Positions 32,456 to 32,601 of a stretch of DNA of 32,601 bases are shown here, in pieces. The translations under genes and the position numbers were made by a program. The stretch comes from an uncultured Mycoplasmatota bacterium (GTDB taxonomy: Bacteria; Bacillota_I; Bacilli_A; RF39; UBA660), in assembly GCA_948470005.1 (NCBI GenBank), contig CAOKNI010000011.1:1-32601 (forward strand), given 5' to 3'. Positions within the stretch are counted from its first letter, which is position 1; every line of letters begins with the position of its first letter. The notes beneath the pieces are model-generated. The model was not told the origin of the DNA. It was given only the letters and a program-made list of their open reading frames with translations, and did no database searches.

Positions 32456-32601
32456 GATAAAGTTTGTATTTGGTAACTATAGTAAATATACTTATAATTT
32501 AGAAAGAAATTAAAATATTATAGTCAAATTTATTTTTTAATTTTAGTTGAACACTTGTAAATGATGTGAAACCAAAATTTGAAAAAAATTGATTCAAAAA
32601 A
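32456..32601. other. AT-rich tail without visible feature
   Basis: Nothing recognisable beyond the DUF1016 remnant up to the window edge. Short stop-rich frames only. Confidence 0.4.

Noticed and set aside
1..32601. CRISPR array, insertion sequence with transposase, or rRNA
   Set aside because: No regularly spaced repeats, no transposase frames and no rRNA motifs were seen.

Overview
The window is AT-rich bacterial DNA of a low-GC Bacillota, most likely class Bacilli from an uncultured or gut lineage. Supporting signs are strong AGGAG-type ribosome sites, TTG/GTG starts, SigA-type promoters, a T-box leader, SepF, DivIVA, DacF-type PBP, SpoVIF and a ThrRS without the usual N-terminal TGS domain. 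The standard code applies: TGA ends intact genes (for example the ATGA overlap at 28969-28972), so in-frame stops in accessory genes are lesions, not recoding.

Layout. 1-231: 3' part of a tRNA-Leu(UAA) gene interrupted by a group I intron whose 5' part lies outside the window. 286-4453: an ATP-grasp protein, a membrane protein, a D,D-carboxypeptidase and two unknown genes. 4511-7684: tRNA-Leu(GAG) followed by an accessory tract with three broken genes (ORF6N-type antirepressor, SDR, GNAT) around an intact P-loop kinase and an unknown helical protein. 7726-11564: a DUF5131 protein, a transglutaminase-like protein, an overlapping Ppx/GppA-CYTH pair that points to polyphosphate or triphosphate chemistry, a remnant of a DUF1016 (YhcG) nuclease, and a zinc phospholipase C-like protein. 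11651-14753: an XRE regulator with membrane tail, a DUF4097 beta-repeat protein and a DUF975/CmpB membrane protein, which together look like an envelope-response module. 14867-18345: a DUF11 surface protein, a ComGC-like pseudopilin and the GTPase Der.

18356-20642: a divergent pair of small XRE regulators over a shared inverted-repeat operator, then SpoVIF, a coiled-coil membrane protein and a Cys-His-Asp transglutaminase-like protein. 20700-23151: a large unknown gene broken by one stop and two frameshifts. 23153-25515: a threonine T-box (specifier ACU) controlling a 108-residue protein and thrS. 25586-29256: five unknown, mostly helical proteins; the last three share a roughly 50-residue helical repeat resembling the mTERF repeat. 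29336-30205: sepF and divIVA. 30206-30604: a non-coding stretch with repeats. 30605-31309: pyrH. 31320-32455: a fused, heavily decayed remnant of an AlbA_2-type ATP-binding protein and a DUF1016 nuclease.

Essential genes (der, thrS, sepF, divIVA, pyrH) read cleanly, while lesions cluster in accessory genes. This favours real gene decay over poor sequence, although several frameshifts fall in A or T runs and should be checked against reads. The strongest candidates for something new are the intron-split tRNA-Leu, the three-gene helical-repeat cluster beside sepF-divIVA, and the divergent XRE switch.
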